Assembly: GCA_024305745.1 (NCBI GenBank)
Contig: JAHRBS010000007.1
Coordinates: forward strand, 992,001-1,056,000
Reading direction: 5' to 3'
Length of the DNA stretch: 64,000 nucleotides
DNA from: Polyporus tsugae
Lineage: Eukaryota; Basidiomycota; Agaricomycetes; Polyporales; Polyporaceae
Shown in pieces: positions 57,364 to 64,000 of the stretch. Made by a program: the position numbers and the translations under genes. The notes under the pieces were generated by a model. The model ran no database searches. It saw only the letters and a program-made list of their open reading frames with translations, and was not told the origin of the DNA. Position 1 is the stretch's first letter, and each line of letters starts with the position of its first letter.

Positions 57364-58433
57364 ATGCCGCCTACAGTCCACCTCCCCCCGGTTGAGTCTT
57401 CTCGCATGCTTCGAAATTGTTACCACTGCCGCCGTCCGCAAGGTGCGACTGTCCAGCTCAAAAAGTGCGCCGGATGCCGCGTCGTTGAGTACTGCAGCAA
57501 GGAATGCCAGAAGGCAGCATGGCCGAGACACAAGTACGTTCCCCGCGCTCTGTCACGATAGTAGCCTCTTGGTGCGCGCTGCTTAGTTTGGCGGTGAATG
57601 GCTGATCGTTTGTCAGGCCAATATGCCGCAGCAATTGCATGATCCTCGACGAGAAGGCCGATACCGACGCTCTTGAGGCAATGCTAAGCTACCACGGCTT
57701 CAAGACCGCTGACGACGCCATGGAGGCCCTCAAAGCGTTCCTCCAAGCCCACAGATGGGCGATCAATGTCCACGCCTTGACTCGGCTCCGACGCAAACAG
57801 GGTTTCAACCCTGCCGCGGGAGATGTGAAAGACTGGATCTTCATTGTCACCTTGCAATGTCTCACTACGTCGCAATCTCGGAAGCGACTCGACCCGGCAT
57901 CTACGTTCAGGCTAGTCGGAGAGCGTTACGTTCCCATCGACGAGTTCCTGGAGTCCCGTCACCGTGCCGCCCTCTTCGAACAGTTGTCTGGCCCGCAACG
58001 CGCGGCCGCGACGGACACGTACAAGAACGAGCCAAGGTTCTTCGGGACGTACCCCGCGATGTACAAGGTTGAATCCATGGGCCTCTGCACGGTCACGTAC
58101 TATGCGTTCTACGCCCCCAACCCCGCCATCTTGTCCCTCGACGAAGACAAACGGCACGAGGTCCTCGACGACCTCAACTCCCTGGCCGTCGCCAGCATCA
58201 ACGCGGGCATCTCCCTCCGGGCCGTCGAGAAGGAAAGCCCCTTGAACGCGCTGCCCGGTCGCTTCGTGCGCTCGAACAAGATGTGGACGTGGGAACCCAT
58301 CTTCGCCGACTGGGAGGCGTACATGGCGGCCGAGCCCCGGCCGAACGGTGCAGCTCTGTTGGACGACGCGATCGCGCGCTTCAAGTCCGGCATACCGGTT
58401 GCGAAGTTGGTTCCCTGGGGTCACTTTCTGTGA
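57364..58433 (+). CDS. MYND zinc-finger protein, paralogue 6
   Basis: Two exons (57364-57533, 57617-58433), 328 residues. Begins MPPTVHLPPVESSR; finger CYHC...KCAGC...YCSKEC...H-x3-C (KPIC across the intron). Body: LKAFLQAHRWAINVH, SRKRLDPASTFRLVGE, PIDEF, NAGISLR, LPGRFVRSNKMWTWEPIF, DWEAYMAAEPRP and LLDDAIARFKSGIP. Intact. Sharing of start context, intron, finger and body with paralogue 5 marks a relatively recent tandem duplication. Confidence 0.9.
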
Positions 58434-59344
58434 CACCGTACGTGATTTTCGGCTTGTCGCATGGACTCCTCGCCCGAATCGGAGCGGCTGGCTCCACCCA
58501 AAAAGTGTTTCGGCGTTTTGCCCACTTGCTCAAGTCTGACTACGATTTTCAGTTAGCATATGTATCTGGGTCGTGTAGGAGTAGTCACAGTATGGCGGCA
58601 TTACGAGATGATGCGAAGATTTTGAGCGCACTAGAAGGGGCATGTTGAAAGGAACAGTCGCCAGTGGAAGGCACATGCCGACGGGACCCAACGGCTGGAG
58701 CCGGAGTGCGTTTATCTTGGCCACAGTACGGCCGGACATCATGGCAGTCCACATCCGAATCAGTGAGGTTTCATGATGGCAGGTCACACGCGGGGTTTGA
58801 AGGTGCGTATGCACATCGACTTTACTGCGAAATGAGGCGGATGAGGGCACAAGTATGGCAGTGGGAGCGGGAATCCGTGTTAAAGTTCCTGGTCCGGACG
58901 CGGCTGCACTGACGAGCACACATGGACATCGTCCGCTTGTTGTTCCAACAGGGAGGACGACAAATCAGTAAACGTCTGAAACCTTTGTTGTTGCCTCGAC
59001 TGTGAGGGCATGTGTGAGGAGAGAGGCGGGGGCTGTCGTGCGGGGGCTGGGAACCGAGTGGTACTGGGAACCGAGTGGTGCTGGGAACCGAGTGGTGCTG
59101 GCCGTAGTGGTCGCGAGCGTTCATGTAAAACAGTGTCATTAAATATCGATGCGTTATAATCAATTTGATCGGATGACATGCGGTAACGTACATATATGAG
59201 ATGCGAGAAGCAGTGCGACGGACAGAGATACGACGTGAGCGAGAGCCAACTATGACGAAGTGCTATAGATGAGAGCGTGACGGTTGAGAGCAACAGAAGG
59301 TGGTTATGCGAGATGGAAGGGAATCCGAGACGAAGGTCTGAAGA
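58434..59344. other. Intergenic region with a 17-bp tandem repeat
   Basis: About 900 bases between convergent genes. Apart from the three-copy repeat at 59047-59097 nothing is supported. Confidence 0.4.
59047..59097. repeat. 17-bp tandem repeat, 3 units
   Basis: Unit CTGGGAACCGAGTGGTG, three contiguous copies, the first with a final A instead of G. Confidence 0.9.
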
Positions 59345-62288
59345 TCATCGACATTGCGGCAGCACATGATAAAGAAAGGAGAAAGTCTGGGTCCTACCGA
59401 AGCGAGTAGACGAGAGGATGGGGATCTGAGTGCGGGTTGGGCGGCCCTCAGTACCGGCTCCGTTTGCCAAAGGTGCCCGGCGCGGCGTCGTCCTCACGAC
59501 CGCGCTTCGCTCGGCTGGGGCAGGGGAAGGCGAGCGAGGACCGTCGTCGTACTCGAGCTCATCCTCCCGCGCCTCGGACGCGACGGTAGCGGGGGCCCGA
59601 CGCTCGTCCTGTTCCCCATCAGCGTCGGGGCCCATCTTCGCAAAGGCGTTCGGGGCGGGGGCGTCGGGCGCCGCGACGCCTCCGTCTTCGAGTTGGTCGT
59701 CGGACTCTGCACCGAAGTCGGTAAATCCAGACAACTCAGAGAACTGCGGAGTCTCGGGAGAGCACGGAGTATAGCCTTTCTCGGGACGTTTGTCCTCGCC
59801 CTTGTCGCTTGGGAATGATTGACGACAGAAGTCATGGAAGAGTGACACTACGTGTGAGTGTCCTTCTAGCTTCGCGGCCAGTGCCCGTAGTTTATCCACT
59901 TGCTCGCGGGATGGCCGTGCCGCGCGCTGAGGTATAGGAAGAGACTCCGCATCCGAGTCTGAGTCGCCGGGAAGAGCAGGCTTGCCTCGGCCCCGGCGAG
60001 CCCGAAATGAGCCACTACCAGAGCCAGATGATGCATCCGTCGTGTTGTCCAGCAAATCAATGGCGTAGAGCGCAGAGAACCAGGACAGAAGCGTGTCGAT
60101 AAGCTCGTTCAGCGGGTGGTCGTAGTCCAGCGGTGGGGTTACAGCACGGGCCGCAGCCTCAGCATCTTGGCCCCCGCCTTGAGGCTCGTCGTCGACCCAA
60201 ATGAACCGCAGACGGCCTTTGACACCATATGTTTCGAGCGTTATGGCGCCTGTCTTCATCGCTTCACGTTTCAACACTGGGGCCGTGAGCTCGCCCGTCT
60301 GGGTCATGCCGGAGGATGCATCGAAGTAGTTCTTGAGGAACAAGCCTACGAACTTGTCTGGCAAGTTGTGCTGGAGGAACCGCACGGCGTAGTAAATGAG
60401 TACGTGGAAGACGCACTCGATCTCATCCGCCGCGGTGATCGTTTTCCACGGTTGATCGAGAACGCGCGCCGCAGAGAATTGCAAGGTACCCTGGGAAAGT
60501 CATATCAATATATGATGAAAATGAGGGTAGGAAGAGACATCTCACCGTACGACCGACCTGTCGCAGGTTGGGATAGATGCTGGTGTCCTTAGATAACTCC
60601 CAGTCGGTGAGCAGACCACGCCACCGGCCCTTCTTGTTCTTGTAAAGAAGGATGTTTCCCCCGCTGATATCCCGATGGATGATACGGATATCCATCGCGT
60701 CGCGGTGGGCTGCCACAGGAATAAAATCAGGGTAGAAACGGTATTTGGAGAGAGCGGATACGTACCTCTGAGGCAATCGTACAACGCTAGTACAAGTTGA
60801 CCGCTATTCTCGAACTCAGACAACGGCATGCCGATCTCTTTGACGACGAGGCGGTAGTGCTGATGCGTCTTGAGACGACACTTGTGCTTATCGTTCACCT
60901 TCTTCCATGCCTGAGGAGCGCTCGTACGTTGGCCCTTGATATCGCCGTGCGCTACAAGGGTTGGGATATGCTCGATCCGCGCATCATTCAACTTCTTCAG
61001 GGTGTCTCCCTCCTTCCGGATATCCGTAGCTTGATCGGGTGCGCCATCCACGAAAACGCGCCAGCAGTCCTTGAGGTAGACGAACTTCGTGTCGAGCTCG
61101 AGCACGTTCTTGTCGCGTATGAAGAGCTCGATCGCGATGCAGCAACGAGTGCCCCGACCCCGAACTCCCGGAGCTTGGAATGACGGCTTCCCAGTGAGGA
61201 ACCAACGGTCTTGACCCGTCACCTCATCGGGGACGCAAAGCTTCCACCACGGCCACTTGTCGTCGAGGGAATCCTTCCAGAGCTTGACGACGTGCTTCTC
61301 CACCCTCTCTCCATCCTCGTCCAGAACCTCCTCGTCCCCATCCTTCCCCTCCCAGGCCGTCTCCACTTCCAACAGACGCTTTGTCATCATCTTCGCAAGC
61401 GACTTACGACCTTGGGATAAAGGGTTGATGTACTCGGCAGTCGTGTCGTAACCACGGTCCTCGGGAGACAACTGAGTGTAGCGCCAGAGGAACTCGACCA
61501 GGAAGTCCGTCTCGGTGATGTTGAACCGCTTGGTGACGAACAGGCCGGAGCGGTCGACGCGGACGAGGCGGCAGTGGACGCCGACGAAGATGAGCATGAA
61601 GACGAAGGTGCGATGCTGGTGATGGTAGACGAGCTCGACGTAGGAGAGGGCCTGGCCGGACGCGTCTCTGCGCTTGTCGCTATGCGGCCGCCCAGTGTCG
61701 ACGGCGTCCTCGAACGGATCGTCCTCCAGCTTGCACTCGGCGGGGAGGTCGAGTCCGGACCAACAGACACGGCGAAAGTCCTTCTTCGTCGCCGGATCCA
61801 TCCCCTTCGTCTGGTCTTTCTTCGGCATACGCTTGCGGGGATACATGCCACAGTCGACAGCGAGCTTGGGATCGGTGGCTTTGTCGGCCTTGTACGGCGT
61901 CGCGACGAACGCATAGCCGGAGCCACGAACGATCGAGTTTAGATTCTTGGGCTGATAGATACATGAGAAAACGTGAGAACTGTCGAGAACTGCGGGGACT
62001 TACGTAGTCCTCGTACATCTTCTTCTCCGTGGTTGGTTTCTCCATGTTCGTAAACGGATTGGCGGGCTTACGACGGGCATTCTTGCCAGCCGGAGGAGTC
62101 GGTTCAGGAACGCAGAGCTCGAGGAACTTTTCGGGTTCGACGACCAAGGAGACGTTCAACATGTCGTGGCGCAGTTCACGGTGGTTTTCTTTGCGAGTGA
62201 GCTTGGCGTTGGAGAGCGGCGCCTTAGCGACGAGGTGAGCCTTTAGAGGAGAGTCAGAGCCAGGAGCATTGGATAGAGTGCGACTCAT
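59345..62288 (-). CDS. FunK1-type protein kinase
   Basis: Member of the fungus-specific FunK1 kinase family, strongly expanded in agaricomycetes. Start 62288 (MSRTLSNAPGSDSPLKAHLV). An N-terminal FunK1 region (YVELVYHHQHRTFVFMLIFV, VRVDRSGLFVTKRFNIT, FLVEFLWRYTQLSPEDRGYD) precedes kinase elements: VYLKDCWRV, IEHIPTLVAHGDI, the catalytic loop IIHRDISGGNILL and the Mg-binding segment LLTDWELSK (DWE instead of DFG, usual in FunK1). The C-terminal part (FMS-like tail replaced by QPWKTITAADEIECVFHVLI) runs into a long acidic, Pro/Ser-rich tail (about 59345-59860) with low complexity. About five exons. Function unknown for the family. Confidence 0.88.
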
Positions 62289-63509
62289 ATCAGAGAGTGC
62301 AGCGGTTAGGGCAACGGGGAAGTAGTAGTTGGAAACTGACGATGAGAAATGAACACATACCGGTAGGGTGTTTTATAGCAGAACAGGAGAGCCACGTTTT
62401 TGCAAGTGTCCTTCCAAAACGAACTCAGCCAAGGCAGAGAAAGAGGGAACAATGAAAGACCAAGTGACGCCGGTGGTGGCCGTTGAGAACCAACCAGGAA
62501 ATGTTAAGCGCCAGCAAGCGGTGGCACCAACTTGAAGTCGTGACATGCCCATTAGCGCTTTCCCTACACAGTGTCTCCACCTGGCACTGTGTCTCAACTC
62601 CCTTTTTCTTTTTTTCTACAGCCTGCATCCGATCGCAAACAAATCCATCCGATCTACTCACCGTGCAGTTATACCTAACCATAATCCAAGGAAAGGAAGG
62701 TAAGTACAAGTCTTCAAGGAGTGACGGTCGGCCGGAATCAGTGGCAGTGCAATGGAAGGTGCCGCCTGTGACTCACTTCAATCCAAGCCTGTTGAATTTC
62801 CGAATGCCATGGCTGCCGGGGCCTCACCGCGATATATGATACTAATCATGTTCAGATGCTCAGATTATCAAGTGAGGCTTTTGGACTGCCGTTGGATGTT
62901 GCTTTTGTTCCTATTCAGCTGCGGTGATCAGCTCAGTTCCAACTTGTTGTCCGAGTCACTGGTCAGCCTGCCATAGCACACCCGGGCCGCCGCCGCGCCG
63001 GTCTTCCACTCCAAGTTTGGTAAACCGTAATCTGGACCTCATAATATATCTGCAGGAGTGATATATATTTGAACTGAAGATGTGCAGCATTACCTGGATA
63101 ATGGCGCCCTTCCCGCGACATCCAACACTGAATGGCTTCCTGAGATGGGGACGGTTAGCATCGCAGAATCGAGCATCATACTATACGATTAGAGGTTATA
63201 TGTCAGTGTTCTACTTATCTTGTGCCACTGTATTGATATTTTCAGAGAGACTGAAGGATATTTGCCGACATAATAGATTCGGGGTGAGAGGGTGCCACAG
63301 TACGAGTTGGCAGTCGGAATACAGTATTCAATCGAGAGCGTTACCCATTATTGGCCCGGCTAACGCCGACGGGCGCCACAGCAACTGGGGGATAAATTGA
63401 GCGCTGAGCCTCACTCAGGAGGATTTTAACTTGAACGTCAACCCCACCATCCCCGCCGTTCATACACTCGTACTAAACAACCAACAGCTCATCTACATAT
63501 ATATCGGTC
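62289..63509. other. Divergent intergenic region, FunK1 / MYND paralogue 7
   Basis: About 1.2 kb between two divergent starts. Only short frames are present. No gene is supported. Confidence 0.4.
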
Positions 63510-64000
63510 ATGGATGACAGAGTCACTTCGGGACCTATCTTTGCTGCGGACATCTGCGACCATTGCGGCTGGGGATCACAGAAGCCGAAGCTATGCACAG
63601 GATACAAAGTTATGAAGTACTGTAATAGGGAGTGCCAGAAGGCAGCTTGGAAGAAACACAGGTAAGTAACTCACCCGCTCATCCGTGAACTGTATATCTC
63701 ACAGGCATTTTAGGATAATGTGTCGGTCTGCACCTCCCAGCGACATGCCGTTAAGCCCGACCGATATAGGGTACTCGACCCCTATGACCGCGGGCGACGC
63801 ACTTCACAAGTGGCACATCATCCATCAGTGGTCCCTCAACGCTATTGGAGATGCCATTATACACCTTCATGGTGGAATAGACGCTCTGTTGGGTCCGGGG
63901 TGCGGCAAACGCTTGTATTCACCGTGAGAGCGGTCGAGAGCAGCGAGAATGGAGGAAATCCCGCCAAGGCGTTTAAGCTCTCAAACATCAGCATCGTGGA
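63510..64000 (+). pseudogene. MYND zinc-finger gene, paralogue 7, damaged and truncated by window
   Basis: Start 63510 (MDDRVTSGPIFAADICDHCG). The finger is CDHC...LCTGY...YCNREC...H-x3-C: the second Cys of the RC-x2-C pair is Tyr (TGC to TAC), which should abolish one zinc site. Intron 63662-63713 is in the family position (RIMC). Exon 2 matches paralogue 1 (HKWHIIHQWSLNAIGDAIIH, GGIDAL), then a 1-nt shift near 63895 leads to a premature stop; the correct register resumes as TLVFTVRAVESSENGGNPAK. The rest lies outside the window. Confidence 0.75.

Overview
The window is nuclear DNA of a filamentous basidiomycete, most likely an agaricomycete wood-decay fungus. Genes are compact and multi-exonic, with introns of about 50-65 nt. 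The content is typical of that group: a FunK1-type kinase, an F-box protein, a cytochrome P450, a fungal HNH protein, a sushi/Tf1-like chromovirus, and many MYND zinc-finger paralogues. The species call is inference.

Layout. 503-1963 encodes a peroxisomal MaoC-type enoyl-CoA hydratase 2 ending in SKL. 2281-11179 holds four MYND-finger paralogues (two +, two -, one of them dead) around a NAD-dependent formate dehydrogenase (8237-9699). 11476-12812 (-) is a fungal HNH protein, 13260-17799 (-) a large TolB-propeller/amidohydrolase, 18668-19263 (+) a MIF-like tautomerase, about 20450-22571 (+) a P450, and 23177-23730 (-) a small unknown gene. A MITE-like element with 24-nt TIRs and TA target duplications lies at 24894-25600.

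The largest feature is a 12,045-bp LTR retrotransposon at 26275-38319, transcribed on the minus strand and flanked by a perfect 5-bp target duplication (CAAAG). Its primer binding site is a 12-nt perfect complement of the predicted 5' end of its own transcript, which suggests Tf1/sushi-type self-priming. It carries several extra reading frames: one region before gag, and after the chromodomain a spliced membrane ORF, two small related ORFs and a ~750-codon ORF that runs through the polypurine tract into the 3' LTR. Its two LTRs differ almost only at CpG sites, and its twelve in-frame stops all fit C-to-T decay.

Right part. 39548-41169 F-box protein; 43128-45205 (-) histone acetyltransferase HAT1, divergent from rad1 (45557-49306), whose third intron is 2,211 nt long and looks like a ~58-nt intron with an insertion; 49464-50628 (-) pyruvate dehydrogenase component X, divergent from a SCAP-like sterol sensor (51055-55247); two tandem MYND paralogues (55710-58433); 59345-62288 (-) a FunK1 kinase; and a seventh, damaged MYND paralogue (63510 onward) cut by the window edge.

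The most notable biology is the MYND family: seven copies with the same phase-2 intron inside the finger and a shared, apparently unnamed C-terminal domain, ranging from intact to disabled. Next are the unusual retrotransposon and the oversized rad1 intron. All gene models were read by eye from conserved protein segments and splice consensus; exon edges not given explicitly are approximate.
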